Shown one piece after another: positions 1-8,975 of a stretch of 64,000 bases of DNA. Made by a program: the position numbers and the translations under genes. Positions within the stretch are counted from its first letter, which is position 1, and each line of letters begins with the position of its first letter. The DNA is from Actinomyces sp. HPA0247. Its GTDB lineage: Bacteria > Actinomycetota > Actinomycetes > Actinomycetales > Actinomycetaceae. The DNA lies in NCBI GenBank assembly GCA_000411415.1, contig KE150451.1, positions 310,717 through 374,716 of the forward strand, given 5' to 3'. The notes under the pieces were generated by a model, which searched no databases, was not told the DNA's origin, and worked only from the letters and a program-made list of their open reading frames with translations.

Positions 1-196
1 CCGCAACGATTGCGGGCTCCACATCCCTTTGAAACTCCTCAATGGAATGCAGATGCTCAGCCACCTCAACGGCAGACTTCTGCTCGGGATTCATCTCTTG
101 TTCTCCTTCCGAACGGGGAACACACGCGGCACACAGCAGCACCACGCAGACACCCGCGACGAAAGCACGCACCAGCCTCAAAACGCCTCCCTCCAT
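1..196 (-). CDS. lipoprotein, N-terminal part only (runs off window)
   Basis: Only the first ~65 codons lie in the window; the rest is beyond base 1. They encode a hydrophobic signal ending in lipobox LLCAAC, then a segment almost identical to the N-terminus of the complete lipoprotein at 277..879 (both carry NPEQKSAVEVAEHL and IEEFQRDVEPAIVA). The two genes are therefore tandem duplicates. The start is uncertain: ATG at 196, or TTG at 181, which follows GGAGG and aligns with the paralogue's Met-Arg-Leu. Expected to be lipid-anchored on the outer face of the membrane. Function unknown. Confidence 0.75.
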   Translation of the reverse strand, partial: MEGGVLRLVRAFVAGVCVVLLCAACVPRSEGEQEMNPEQKSAVEVAEHLHSIEEFQRDVEPAIVA

Positions 197-276
197 CGCC
201 ACGAGCCCCACAGCGCCTCATGGTTGCAACCACGAAAGCACTCACGTCACACAAAGAGCATCAGGACCATGCCCCG

Positions 277-879
277 TTATTGCTCCCTGTATTTCTCCGT
301 CAGCTCCGGGGTGAGCCACTCCGGCACCCGCCCCTCCAGCGGCAAGAACACGGAAGGATTCTCACTGGAACCATCGCTACGCAGCGGACCCGCCGAGTAG
401 GACGTTGAGCTCTGAATACCCACATGGGTGACGACATCGACAGACGCCGCGTAACTCGCGTTCGTCCACACCAACAGCACCGTGTCCGGATCATTCTTCT
501 CCCACAGCTCGAAGCCCAACGGCTTCAGCTTCTCATCGTAAACATCACGAATACGATCAGCGTCAGTCTCAGAGAAGGTGTAGGACCGAGCTCTTAGGCT
601 GTAAAGCGGCGTGCTATCGGGGTACAGCTCATCAATGAAATCGTTCGCATACAAGCCAACGATCGTCTCCTGAGTGAGGAACTCATTGCGTGCCGCAACG
701 ATTGCGGGCTCCACATCCCTTTGAAACTCCTCAATGGAATGCAGATGCTCAGCCACCTCAACGGCAGACTTCTGCTCGGGATTCATCCTTTGCTCTCCTT
801 CCGAACGGGGAACACACGCGGCGCACAGCAGCGCCACACACATTGCTGGCAGGACGGCACGCGCAAGCCTCATACTCAC
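277..879 (-). CDS. lipoprotein of unknown function, tandem paralogue
   Basis: A 200-residue protein with a signal peptide and lipobox ALLCAAC (Cys about residue 22), so probably a membrane-anchored lipoprotein. The mature part is acidic and soluble-looking, with no domain I recognise. The GTG start at 879 overlaps the stop of the upstream hydrolase gene (876-878), showing translational coupling; an ATG at 873 is an alternative. A near-identical copy of its N-terminal third starts 80 bases downstream. The pairing of an N-terminally helical hydrolase with duplicated downstream lipoproteins resembles toxin/immunity arrangements, but that is inference only. Confidence 0.8.
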   Translation of the reverse strand: MSMRLARAVLPAMCVALLCAACVPRSEGEQRMNPEQKSAVEVAEHLHSIEEFQRDVEPAIVAARNEFLTQETIVGLYANDFIDELYPDSTPLYSLRARSYTFSETDADRIRDVYDEKLKPLGFELWEKNDPDTVLLVWTNASYAASVDVVTHVGIQSSTSYSAGPLRSDGSSENPSVFLPLEGRVPEWLTPELTEKYREQ

Positions 880-2504
880 TTCTTACCGGCACCGGCGATT
901 ACGCCAGCGATCTCGTACTGGGCTCGTGTTTGGTCCTTGAAGTAATCCATGTGTTGGCCGAAGGGACTAAAACCGGAGGGCGCCGGACCCACGTCACCCG
1001 ACAGACGGTTGAAACCGTCAGCCCAGTCGGGATTCTTACCGAAGCCAAACATGGAGCCCATCCCCTGGACCATGTCGTACTGGTAGGGCGCCGCGCTCAC
1101 CCACGCGTGCCCCTCCGGCACGTGATACTCAGCGGTATCTTCCACACCCGCGCCCGGGGAACCGGCCAGTACGATGTCGTCCACGACGCCTTCGTTGACG
1201 AGGGTGGCCGCCATGCCCGACGTCGTCGACCCGTACGAGTGGCCGAACAGTGTGATGTGAGCATCCCCCGCGCCATGTTCGCGGGAGGCATCCACACCGT
1301 TGAGGAACCCGGCAAGACCGGGGGCACCTCTCTTCGCGTAGTCGGTGCTCGCTGCCTCGATTTCAATCTGTGGAGCGTCATAGCCCAGATACTCCACCAT
1401 CGCTACGGTTTCACCCGGTTTGACTTGCCTCCTGGCTTTATCCAGCATACTGGCTGAGCGATCATCGTAATCGCCGAGCGTATTCTGGACGTTCGTATGA
1501 AGCCCCGGGACGATGACACCGACATGGTCAGCCGTATCCACGTTCCCCTGTGCGACGATCGCCTTCAGATTGCGCCCGGAGGAATCGAGGCCCAGCAGCT
1601 GACGTGGGATGCCGTCTCCTTGGGCGCCAGTCTTCGGATCGGGGCCTCTCTTGAGAGTTTCGTTGACAACCTTCAATTCGTCGAGCTCGTGCTGAAGCTT
1701 CGCCTTCTTTCCCAAGATCGCATTGCGAATGAACGGCGAAGGAGCGTTGGCCGCTTCCTCATCCAGCTTGTCTATCTGTCCCGGCAGATCATTGAGCTTC
1801 TGGTCGAGGACGATGCGATTCGCCTTGTCCCTCGACGTAGCATCAACGCCGTTAAGGTTGCCGATCTTCTCCGGATAATTCTCGATGAGCCACTTCTTGT
1901 TCGCGTCGCTCTGTTGGGACCACCAGGAGGCCACCTCTTGCTCGCTCGCGACAGCCGGAGGAAGAGAGGGTTTCGAGGCGCCAGAAGCCGAGTAGTTGAC
2001 ACGATTATCGAAGATACCCAGCCCAAGGGCCGCCATCATGGCGACCAGTTTGACCTCGAGGGCGGTGGCCTTCGCAAGAACCTTCCCGATGCGATCCCCA
2101 ATAGTCTTCACCATCTCTTGAGGATGCGTGACGAGCGATTGAACAGAGTCGACGATGGATCCTACGAAAGAGACGACGCCGCTTGTGTCGATGTGGATAG
2201 GCCAGGATGTCAGGAGCTGCTGGATATCCTCGATATCGGCGCGAATGTCGTCGATGCCGTCGACGCCCGCGCTCGCAATTTCGCCGACGCTGATCAGGTA
2301 GTTGACCTGCTTGTCGATCTCCGAGATGCGCTTGCTAATAGCCTGCTGAACGGCCGTGACGGTCTTTCCGCTGCCCGTCAGGGAGTTGAGCTGGGCGTTC
2401 AACTCTTCACCTGCCGCCTGAAGCTCGCGCGATTTACTCTCCGCATCGCGCGCGAGCTCGGCAAGTGGCGCGGACTCCCACTGGAGGACTTGGAACCAAT
2501 TCAT
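876..2504 (-). CDS. alpha/beta hydrolase with helical N-terminus (DUF1023-like)
   Basis: A 542-residue protein. Residues 1-150 are helical and rich in Glu, Gln and Ala, starting MNWFQVLQWESAPL, which resembles WXG/ESX-like regions of actinobacterial DUF1023 proteins. A second half carries a serine-hydrolase nucleophile elbow GHSYGS (Ser about 423) and downstream AGSPGAG. No Sec signal is visible. The ATG at 2504 is chosen over one 18 bases upstream because GGGGAG precedes it by about five bases. It is the first gene of a hydrolase-lipoprotein operon. Substrate and export route are unknown; type VII-like export is a possibility suggested by family architecture, not shown here. Confidence 0.8.
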   Translation of the reverse strand: MNWFQVLQWESAPLAELARDAESKSRELQAAGEELNAQLNSLTGSGKTVTAVQQAISKRISEIDKQVNYLISVGEIASAGVDGIDDIRADIEDIQQLLTSWPIHIDTSGVVSFVGSIVDSVQSLVTHPQEMVKTIGDRIGKVLAKATALEVKLVAMMAALGLGIFDNRVNYSASGASKPSLPPAVASEQEVASWWSQQSDANKKWLIENYPEKIGNLNGVDATSRDKANRIVLDQKLNDLPGQIDKLDEEAANAPSPFIRNAILGKKAKLQHELDELKVVNETLKRGPDPKTGAQGDGIPRQLLGLDSSGRNLKAIVAQGNVDTADHVGVIVPGLHTNVQNTLGDYDDRSASMLDKARRQVKPGETVAMVEYLGYDAPQIEIEAASTDYAKRGAPGLAGFLNGVDASREHGAGDAHITLFGHSYGSTTSGMAATLVNEGVVDDIVLAGSPGAGVEDTAEYHVPEGHAWVSAAPYQYDMVQGMGSMFGFGKNPDWADGFNRLSGDVGPAPSGFSPFGQHMDYFKDQTRAQYEIAGVIAGAGKK

Positions 2505-2640
2505 CGTGACTCCCCGCAGCACCGGTGGGATTCGACCATGGCAACGCTCTCATTCATCGGCGGATGACAATACCGCTCTATGTTACCCGTATCTCAGGAA
2601 GGGTGTCACCTTGTCGGATAAACCTAACGCCCTTGTCACT

Positions 2641-3456
2641 TCACCGGTCGACGATATCCAGGACGGCACGCACCTGCTCGACGGTGAATTGTCCGGGGGC
2701 GCTCCCCTCCCAGCCGGGCAGGGTGGCGAAGGTGGCCGCGGAGCCAAGCGCAGAACCGACCAGCCGCGTGGGCGCGCCGTGCTGCCCCATCGAGATGCCG
2801 ATGATGGGACGGTCGTAGGCCTCGCGCGCCCACGCCTGCGCGGCCAGGACACGGGCCGCATCCGTGGCACTGTGGGCCAGGCACGCGAACTTGAGAACAT
2901 CCGCGCCGGCAACGTTCATGGCAGCGAGGACCTCGGCGAGCCGTTCATCGCTGGGGGTGGCCTCAAAATCGTGGAAGGAAGCAACGACGATCGCCCCCTC
3001 CTCGTGTGCATCCTCGATGAGGGTAGAAGATCCGTCGCGCGAGATCTCCACGTCGACGCCTCCCACGCACGAAGCGAGCCGACGCACGAGGGCGCAGTAC
3101 TCCTCGTCATCCAGGTATGCCTGGCCGCCCTCGACCGATGTGCGGATGGTCGCCAAAACCGGCAGCGGCGAGGAGTCCGCGACGTAGCGGGCCATGCTCA
3201 CGAGATCTTCCCCGACGTCGGAGGCTGACACGAAGTGTGCCCCGACGAGGGAGGAAAGGAAGGTGTCGGCCCGCCACTCGACGATGTCCGCGCGGCACGT
3301 GGCCATTGCCTGAACTTGCCCGATGAGGGACTGCGAATCCCCGCTGAGGGGAACAATCACCTGGGTGTGGCCACCGAGGGTCGCCTTCTTGGCGGCTCGC
3401 CCGATGGTGACGAGTCCGGGCGCAGGGTCAGGGTCGGGCGCAGATGAGTGAGGCAT
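2641..3456 (-). CDS. aroD: type I 3-dehydroquinate dehydratase
   Basis: The 271-residue protein matches class I DHQase, which dehydrates 3-dehydroquinate to 3-dehydroshikimate in the shikimate pathway through a Schiff-base lysine. Recognisable pieces are VIVPLSG near the N-terminus, DIVEWRAD, the catalytic His in VVASFHDF, the Schiff-base Lys in ADVLKFACLA, and the C-terminal GISMGQHG. The ATG at 3456 follows GAAGGA; a longer reading frame upstream overlaps dusB and is not credible. It starts 11 bases after dusB stops, so it is probably cotranscribed with glyS and dusB. The first ~25 residues are an extension. Confidence 0.9.
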   Translation of the reverse strand: MPHSSAPDPDPAPGLVTIGRAAKKATLGGHTQVIVPLSGDSQSLIGQVQAMATCRADIVEWRADTFLSSLVGAHFVSASDVGEDLVSMARYVADSSPLPVLATIRTSVEGGQAYLDDEEYCALVRRLASCVGGVDVEISRDGSSTLIEDAHEEGAIVVASFHDFEATPSDERLAEVLAAMNVAGADVLKFACLAHSATDAARVLAAQAWAREAYDRPIIGISMGQHGAPTRLVGSALGSAATFATLPGWEGSAPGQFTVEQVRAVLDIVDR

Positions 3457-3467
3457 GATTCCTTCGC

Positions 3468-4784
3468 TTAGTATCCGATTTCTGCCAGGTGCAGGCGATC
3501 TCGTTCGCTCTGCGTGAGGTAGGGGTGGTCCAGCCAGCCGTCGGGCAGGTGGGGTGTTTTCTCGCCGCCGGCGCGTCCTCGCGGTCCGCGGGCGGCGGGC
3601 GGGAACGCCTGGTCGAGGTCGAGGTCGCCGAGGCGATCGTGCAGCTCCTGGAGGGTGGAGACCATGGACAGGGCGTGACGCTGGGGGCCGCCGACGGCGA
3701 ATCCGCGCAGGTACCATCCGATGTGTTTGCGCATTTCGCGCAGCGCGCGTCCCTCGTCGCCCTGGTCGACGACGCACCATGCGGCGTGGCGCTCGATGAC
3801 GGAGACGACCTCGGCGAGGCTGGGGCCGGGCGGGATGGCCCCGCCGTGGTAGGCGGCGACAATGTCGCGGAAGATCCAGGGGCGTCCCTGGGCGCCGCGC
3901 CCGACGCTGATGCCATCGCATCCGGTGCGCTCGAGCATGGCCAGGGCGTCGGCGGCCTCGAAGACGTCGCCGTTGCCGAAGACGGGGATGTCGAGCAGGT
4001 CCTTCAGGCGCGCGATCTCATCCCAGTGGGCCTGGCCCGCGTAGTGCTGGTTCTGCGTGCGCGCGTGCAGGGTGAGGGCGGCGGCGCCGAGCTTCTGCGC
4101 GGCCAGTGCGGCGTCCGTCGCGGTCTCGTGCTCGGAGTCGATGCCGATGCGGATCTTGACGGTGACCGGGATTTCGCGCCCGATGCGTTCCCCGGCCTCG
4201 TTTGAGGCGCGCACGACGGCACCCACGAGGTCGGAGAACAGGTCACGCTTCCAGGGCAGGGCCGCTCCCCCGCCCTTCTTCGTCACCTTGGGGACGGGGC
4301 ACCCAAAGTTCAGGTCGATGTGGTCGGTGAGGTCGCGCTCGATGAGCATCGTCGCAGCGCGGGCCATGACGGCGGGGTCAACGCCGTACAGCTGCAGGGA
4401 GCGCACGCGTTCGGCGGGGTCGGGGCGCACCATCTCCAGGGTGCGTTCGTTTTCCTCGACGAGGGCGCGGCTGGTCACCATCTCAGTGACGTACAGGCCG
4501 GCGGGCGCATCCACGTGCGGGATGGCGACGTGGCGCGGCTCGTTGGAGCTTTCGTCGGGCGCCTTCGGGGACGAGGCCGTGGCCCCCTCCCCCGACTCGG
4601 CCGCCCAGGAGGGGATGCCGGCGGGTCGCAGGTGGTCGGGCAGGCCCGACTCGCCCATGATGCGGCACAGGCGTCGGAAGGGCACGTCCGTCACCCCGGC
4701 CATGGGGGCCAGGACGACGGGTGTCCACAGGCGCAGCGGCCCCACGTGAAGAGGGGCCGCTGCGGACGTTGAGGCTATCTGCAA
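3468..4784 (-). CDS. dusB: tRNA-dihydrouridine synthase (DusB/NifR3 type)
   Basis: A 438-residue flavoenzyme that reduces uridine to dihydrouridine in tRNA D-loops using FMN and NADPH. Seen: the FMN-binding start LAPMAGVTDVPFRRLC, the catalytic-cysteine motif LNFGCPVPKVTKKGGG, VTVKIRIG, LHARTQNQ and GNGDVF. An insertion of about 50 residues (Ser/Ala/Pro-rich, after RIMGES) lengthens the N-terminal part relative to typical ~330-residue DusB proteins, and a Gly/Arg-rich patch lies near residue 405. The start is TTG at 4784, one base downstream of the glyS stop, so it is translated from the glyS message. Confidence 0.92.
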   Translation of the reverse strand: MQIASTSAAAPLHVGPLRLWTPVVLAPMAGVTDVPFRRLCRIMGESGLPDHLRPAGIPSWAAESGEGATASSPKAPDESSNEPRHVAIPHVDAPAGLYVTEMVTSRALVEENERTLEMVRPDPAERVRSLQLYGVDPAVMARAATMLIERDLTDHIDLNFGCPVPKVTKKGGGAALPWKRDLFSDLVGAVVRASNEAGERIGREIPVTVKIRIGIDSEHETATDAALAAQKLGAAALTLHARTQNQHYAGQAHWDEIARLKDLLDIPVFGNGDVFEAADALAMLERTGCDGISVGRGAQGRPWIFRDIVAAYHGGAIPPGPSLAEVVSVIERHAAWCVVDQGDEGRALREMRKHIGWYLRGFAVGGPQRHALSMVSTLQELHDRLGDLDLDQAFPPAARGPRGRAGGEKTPHLPDGWLDHPYLTQSERDRLHLAEIGY

Positions 4785-4785
4785 G

Positions 4786-6174
4786 TCAGCAGCCCAGGCG
4801 TTCGATCAGGTACGACTTGACCTTGTCGAGCGGGATGCGCACCTGCTCCATCGTGTCACGCTCACGGATGGTGACGGCGTGGTCTTCGATCGAGTCGAAG
4901 TCGTAGGTGATACAGAAGGGCGTGCCGATCTCATCCTGGCGACGGTAGCGGCGGCCAACGGCGCCGGCGTCGTCGTAGTCGACGTTCCAGATGCCGCGCA
5001 GCTCGTCGGCCAGCTCCTGGGCGGGGCCGGTCAGTTCGGGCTTGCGGGACAGGGGCAGGACAGCGGCCTTGACGGGGGCCAGGCGCGGGTCCAGCTTGAG
5101 CACGACGCGCTTGTCCACACCGCCCTTGGCGTTGGGGGCCTCGTCCTCGTGGTAGGCCTCGATGAGGAAGGCCATGAGGGAGCGGGTCAGGCCTGCGGAG
5201 GGCTCGATGACGTAGGGGGTCCAACGTTCCTTAGTGTTCGGGTCGAAGTAGTCGAGCTTCGCGCCGGAGGCCTCGGAGTGGACGGTCAGGTCGTAGTCGG
5301 TGCGATTGGCGATGCCTTCGAGCTCGCCCCACTCGCTGCCCTGGAAGCCGAAGCGGTATTCCAGGTCGACGGTGCGCTTGGAGTAGTGCGAGAGCTTCTC
5401 CTGCGGGTGCTCGTACTCGCGCAGGTTCTCGGGATCGATGCCGAGGTCCACGTACCAGGCCTTGCGGTAGTCGATCCAGTACTGGTGCCATTCTTCATCC
5501 GTGCCGGGCTCGCAGAAGAACTCGAGTTCCATCTGCTCGAACTCGCGGGTACGGAAGATGAAGTTGCCGGGCGTGATCTCGTTGCGGAAGGACTTACCGA
5601 TCTGGCCGATGCCGAACGGCGGCTTCTTGCGCGCGGCGTTCATGACGTTCGCGTAGTTGACGAAGATGCCCTGGGCGGTTTCGGGGCGCAGGTAGTGCAG
5701 GCCGGCCTCGTCGTCGACGGGGCCCAGGTAGGTCTTGAGCAGGCCGGAGAAGGCGCGGGGCTCCGTCCACTGGCCGCGCACACCACAGTTCGGGCAGGCG
5801 AGGTCGGCGGTGGTCAGGGAGGACTCTTCGACGCCCTTCTTTTCGGCGAGCTCTTCGATGAGCTGGTCCTCGCGGGCGCGCTTGTGGCAGTTGAGGCACT
5901 CGATGAGCGGGTCGGTGAAGGCCTTGACGTGACCGGAGGCGACCCACACTTCGCGCGGGAGGATGACGGAGGAGTCCAGGCCGACGACGTCGGCGCGGCG
6001 ACGCACCATGTAATTCCACCAGGCGCGCTTGATATTTTCCTTCAGTTCCACGCCGAGCGGGCCGTAGTCCCACGCGGAGCGGGTGCCACCGTAGATTTCA
6101 CCGCAGGGGAAGACGAAGCCGCGGCGCTTGGCCAGGCTAATAACGTTGTCGAGGCGGGAGGGTCCCTTAGCCAC
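4786..6174 (-). CDS. glyS: glycyl-tRNA synthetase, dimeric type
   Basis: A 462-residue class II aminoacyl-tRNA synthetase (alpha2 GlyRS) charging tRNA-Gly. Seen: N-terminal [14 protein letters not shown] and WDYGPLG; zinc-like cysteine pairs CLNCHK and CPNCG in the insertion (about residues 93-135); motif 2 in [19 protein letters not shown]; motif 3 in [14 protein letters not shown]; anticodon-binding domain at the C-terminus. The GTG start at 6174 follows AAGGAG by six bases. It heads a glyS-dusB-aroD run. The downstream half is normal in length, so this is an intact essential gene. Confidence 0.97.
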   Translation of the reverse strand: MAKGPSRLDNVISLAKRRGFVFPCGEIYGGTRSAWDYGPLGVELKENIKRAWWNYMVRRRADVVGLDSSVILPREVWVASGHVKAFTDPLIECLNCHKRAREDQLIEELAEKKGVEESSLTTADLACPNCGVRGQWTEPRAFSGLLKTYLGPVDDEAGLHYLRPETAQGIFVNYANVMNAARKKPPFGIGQIGKSFRNEITPGNFIFRTREFEQMELEFFCEPGTDEEWHQYWIDYRKAWYVDLGIDPENLREYEHPQEKLSHYSKRTVDLEYRFGFQGSEWGELEGIANRTDYDLTVHSEASGAKLDYFDPNTKERWTPYVIEPSAGLTRSLMAFLIEAYHEDEAPNAKGGVDKRVVLKLDPRLAPVKAAVLPLSRKPELTGPAQELADELRGIWNVDYDDAGAVGRRYRRQDEIGTPFCITYDFDSIEDHAVTIRERDTMEQVRIPLDKVKSYLIERLGC

Positions 6175-6294
6175 TTGTCACTCCTTGAGTATTTGGGGCA
6201 CGACTGGCTGTCGTGTCGCCATCGATACTAGTCGATAACTACTGTTTCGGGCGCTTCCGGGCCCCTGCGCGCTCATGGATCCCACCACAGGTGC

Positions 6295-6369
6295 GCGCCC
6301 GGAGTTCTGGCCGAGCCCTGCAGCGCCCTCCCCCGCAATTCTCCACGGGATTGCGCCCGGAGTTCTGGC
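6295..6369 (+). repeat. 17-bp direct repeat upstream of glyS
   Basis: The word GCGCCCGGAGTTCTGGC occurs at 6295-6311 and again at 6353-6369, each followed by (C/T)GAGC, 58 bases apart. It lies between glyS and the 19-bp repeat cluster at 6403. No ORF or hairpin explains it. Confidence 0.7.
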
Positions 6370-6402
6370 TGAGCTCGCTGTTCGCTTCGCTCGGCACGCT
6401 CG

Positions 6403-6565
6403 CGGATAGGTTATGAGCATACGGATAGGTTATGAAGATACGGATAGGTTATTAAGCTATCCGCATGTGAATAACCTATCCACATCGCCGTAACCTATCC
6501 GCATACGGAGGGGGCAGGCTCCTCTGCGGCGACGGCAAGCATGTCGGCTTCGAACCTATCCGCAT
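6403..6565. repeat. 19-bp periodic repeat cluster 1 (CGGATAGGTTAT), direct then inverted
   Basis: Three direct copies of CGGATAGGTTAT start at 6403, 6422 and 6441, exactly 19 bases apart. Inverted copies follow: a partial one with CTATCCGCAT at 6457, AACCTATCC at 6473, and AACCTATCCGCAT at 6492, again on a 19-base period, with one more inverted copy at 6553. The stretch 6175-6881 holds no convincing gene. Function unknown. Confidence 0.85.
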
Positions 6566-6642
6566 GCGCACATGCCAGCACCGACAGGGCCGACAGCGCC
6601 GACAGCCACCACCCACGCTCACCAAGCACAGCGCCCCAAAAG

Positions 6643-6747
6643 TCGCAGGCAATTCCCCTTTACCTATTTCATACGATGAAATAATATCGTTGAAATTCCG
6701 CCATTTTCAGCACATGATTGAACATTCCATCATCGAATTGCATGCGA
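6643..6747. repeat. 105-bp terminal-inverted-repeat element, copy A
   Basis: Left end TCGCAGGCAATTC (6643-6655) pairs with right end GAATTGCATGCGA (6735-6747) with one mismatch. The length, 105 bp, equals that of copies B and C. It is the most diverged copy; the interior keeps only a trace of the core seen in B and C (TATCGTTGAAATTCC). It is too short for a transposase, so it would be MITE-like or a structured intergenic element. Confidence 0.75.
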
Positions 6748-6881
6748 AACTGCAGGGCGCGCACAGAACTACAGCGCCACACCCAGCAACCAGCAGCACC
6801 CGAGCATCCCCCCCCCCAGCAACTGGCAGCCCCGGGACACTCACGTGGAGCTGCCACAACACGCCCGAATGCATAAAACAG

Positions 6882-6919
6882 CCCCGGCCTCGTCCCTGGA
6901 TGAAGCGGGGACGAGGCCG
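6882..6919 (-). terminator. hairpin terminator downstream of the ABC permease gene
   Basis: The stem CGGCCTCGTCCC (6885-6896) pairs with GGGACGAGGCCG (6908-6919) across an 11-base loop. It lies 40 bases beyond the stop of the permease gene. It is GC-rich without a T-run and is built from the recurrent CCCCGGCCTCGT word. Confidence 0.65.
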
Positions 6920-6959
6920 AGGCCGGGTCGGGGGTATGCTCCCCGGGCGGAACGGACGT

Positions 6960-7676
6960 TCAGTTGAGGCGGCGGATCCTGCCCGTGAGGGTCAGGCGCC
7001 ATCCGGCGGCGGCGACTGCGAGAGTGATGAGGCCGAGGAACCAGAAGGCGGGGTGCATCGGGGGAAGGTAGCCGGACTTGTGAACAAGCGTGAGGACCAG
7101 CCAGGTGACCGGACCGGCGATGCCGGCTAGGCCCAGCACAGTCGCCACGATAATGGCGAGGGCGACCGACCACGGGCCCCGACCATGGCGCGAGGCCGCA
7201 CCGATGAGGCGTCCAGCCCCGTCGCAGGCGATCCAGGCGACCACCACAAAGAGCCACGAGTCCAGTCCGAGGGGGTACTCAAGGCTCCCCAGGAAGAAAA
7301 TGTGCGACTGAGCCAGGGCAAGCACCCACCAGATCACACTGGCGATGGCGATAACGACGGCACTGTGCACGTAGGTCGACAGTGCCAGGGTGCGGCGCGA
7401 CGCGCCGCTCAGAGACGCTGCCCGCAGGTCCGTCGTCGTAGTGATGATCTGCGCGATGAGGATGTAGATGCCCGTCGAGAAGGCGGCGTTCATGGCGGAC
7501 TGATCGACGTGCCCCGAGAAGTCGTCCGAGGTCGCGTACATGATGGCGCTCACCGTGGAGTTAATGGCAAATTGACCGACGACAACCGCGGCGTACACTC
7601 CGAAAGCGAATCGCCAGTCGACCATTCCAAGTCGCCAGATCGAGGGCTGAGAGGAAACAGTGGTTGCGGTGCTCAT
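6960..7676 (-). CDS. ABC transporter membrane subunit
   Basis: A 238-residue hydrophobic protein with about six predicted membrane segments (for example FGVYAAVVVGQFAI, VVIAIASVIWWVLALA, VALAIIVATVLGLAGI and LGLITLAVAAAGW). Its start overlaps the ATPase gene stop by four bases (ATGA), so it is the permease partner of that ATPase. No substrate-binding protein is encoded nearby, which fits an exporter or efflux type transporter of the YtrA-controlled group. Substrate unknown. It is the last gene of a three-gene operon ending at the hairpin 6882-6919. Confidence 0.8.
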   Translation of the reverse strand: MSTATTVSSQPSIWRLGMVDWRFAFGVYAAVVVGQFAINSTVSAIMYATSDDFSGHVDQSAMNAAFSTGIYILIAQIITTTTDLRAASLSGASRRTLALSTYVHSAVVIAIASVIWWVLALAQSHIFFLGSLEYPLGLDSWLFVVVAWIACDGAGRLIGAASRHGRGPWSVALAIIVATVLGLAGIAGPVTWLVLTLVHKSGYLPPMHPAFWFLGLITLAVAAAGWRLTLTGRIRRLN

Positions 7677-8566
7677 TGGTCATTCTCCTGGATGAGGTAA
7701 GCGAAGGCGTCCTGGAAGGAGCAGGGCGCTGCGCTGAGGCTATGGGTGGCAAGATCGGCCTCGGTGATGGAGGCGCCGCGCAGGTCCACGACGATCTCTC
7801 GCGTGGAGCCGAGCTCGCGACTGGCGATCACGGCGAGGTCCGGGTGGGCGGCAAGGAAGCGCTCAATGTCGGAGGCGTGGCCGGTCAGAGCTGAGACTCG
7901 GCAGGTGAAGTCGTCAACGCTCTCGTGAGCGAGGAGCTCGCCCTTCTTCAAGACGATGACGTCCTCGGCGACCTTTTCGAGTTCGGAGACCATGTGCGAG
8001 GAGATGAGGAAGCGTCGCTGGGGGCGCTGTCCTTCCATGACCTCCCCCGCCAGAGCGAGAATCTCCTCGTAGAGGGCGTAGCGCGTGGGCACGTCCAGGG
8101 GCGCCTGGATCTCGTCGAGGAGGGTGAGGGGCGCTCCCGAGGCCAGCGCGATCGAGGCGGAGAAAATGGCGGCCTGCCCGCTGGAGAGCTTGCGCACGGA
8201 CTTACGGCTCAAAGCGAGTTCGAAGCGGTCGACGTAGTGCTCGAAGAGCTGCTCGTCCCACGTGGGACGCAGACGCGCGTAGGCGACGAGCGTCTTACTG
8301 TTCGCATCATCGAGGTCACGCGCAGACGAGGCCACGATCGAACCGGTGAGCAGGTCGTCAGCGCTGGCCTGGCTGCCGTCGATGGAGATGCTCCCCGCGG
8401 TGGGGACCATCAGGCCGCCAAGGATCTGCATGAGCGTCGTCTTGCCCGAGCCGTTGGGGCCGACGAGGGCGGTGACGGTCGCGTCTCCGAGTGTGAGCGA
8501 GATGTCGCGCAGCGCCGCCACGTTCTCTCCCGGATACGTGTGCCTGATGGAGTTGAGGGTGATCAT
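7673..8566 (-). CDS. ABC transporter ATP-binding protein
   Basis: A 297-residue ABC ATPase. Seen: Walker A GPNGSGKTT (about residues 36-44), the signature region KLSSGQAAIFSASIAL, Walker B PLTLLDEIQAPLD with the catalytic residue after Asp being Glu, and H-loop SSHMVSELEKVAEDV. A C-terminal ~90 residues extend beyond the nucleotide-binding domain, as in bacterial exporters of the YtrB/BcrA kind. It overlaps the GntR gene upstream and the permease downstream by four bases each, so the three are translated together. Energises export of an unknown compound. Confidence 0.9.
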   Translation of the reverse strand: MITLNSIRHTYPGENVAALRDISLTLGDATVTALVGPNGSGKTTLMQILGGLMVPTAGSISIDGSQASADDLLTGSIVASSARDLDDANSKTLVAYARLRPTWDEQLFEHYVDRFELALSRKSVRKLSSGQAAIFSASIALASGAPLTLLDEIQAPLDVPTRYALYEEILALAGEVMEGQRPQRRFLISSHMVSELEKVAEDVIVLKKGELLAHESVDDFTCRVSALTGHASDIERFLAAHPDLAVIASRELGSTREIVVDLRGASITEADLATHSLSAAPCSFQDAFAYLIQENDQ

Positions 8567-8952
8567 GAGTTGTCCTTGGCGGTTGTGTCGGCGCTGTAGG
8601 CGCGGACGTGGTCGATGATGGCGTCGAGGTCGAGGCCCAGGGCCAGGCCCGCCTCGACGGCGGGGTTCAGGGTCTCCTCCACGTAGGACGCGAGTCCGTC
8701 GGCCACGAGGACATCGCGAGCACCTTCGGCGACGAACATGCCGATTCCGCGCCGCTTTTCGACGAGCCCTTCATCGACGAGGATTGCGAAGGCCTTGCCG
8801 ACGGTGGCCGGGTTGATGCGGTAGGTCGCGGAGTATTCCGTGGTGGAGGTGAGCTGATCCCCGGCACGCAGGGCGCCGCGCAGGATCTGCGCGCGGATGT
8901 CGTCGGCGATCTGCACGTAGATCGGGATCCCCGAGACGAATGTGGGTGCCAT
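8563..8952 (-). CDS. GntR-family regulator, YtrA type
   Basis: A 129-residue regulator with an N-terminal winged helix (GIPIYVQIADDIRAQIL, then the recognition region INPATVGKAFAIL and wing LVEKRRGIGMFV) and only a short helical tail, the hallmark of the YtrA subgroup. The ATG at 8952 follows GGAGGG by five bases. It is the first gene of the regulator-ATPase-permease operon and probably represses it through the palindrome at 8976-9001 immediately upstream. In the family, such operons respond to cell-envelope-acting compounds; that is family knowledge, not shown here. Confidence 0.9.
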   Translation of the reverse strand: MAPTFVSGIPIYVQIADDIRAQILRGALRAGDQLTSTTEYSATYRINPATVGKAFAILVDEGLVEKRRGIGMFVAEGARDVLVADGLASYVEETLNPAVEAGLALGLDLDAIIDHVRAYSADTTAKDNS

Positions 8953-8975
8953 GCGTACCCTCCCTTCAGCTTCAG

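Noticed and set aside
3457-3921. Upstream extension of aroD inside dusB
   Set aside because: Arg/Pro-rich shadow of dusB; aroD begins normally at 3456.
4879-6231. Long open frame on the plus strand opposite glyS
   Set aside because: Antisense shadow of a highly conserved gene in high-GC DNA; the product is low-complexity Val/Gly/Leu-rich and matches no family.
6403-6565. Possible CRISPR array
   Set aside because: Units are 19 bp with no spacers between them, they switch orientation, and no cas genes are present.
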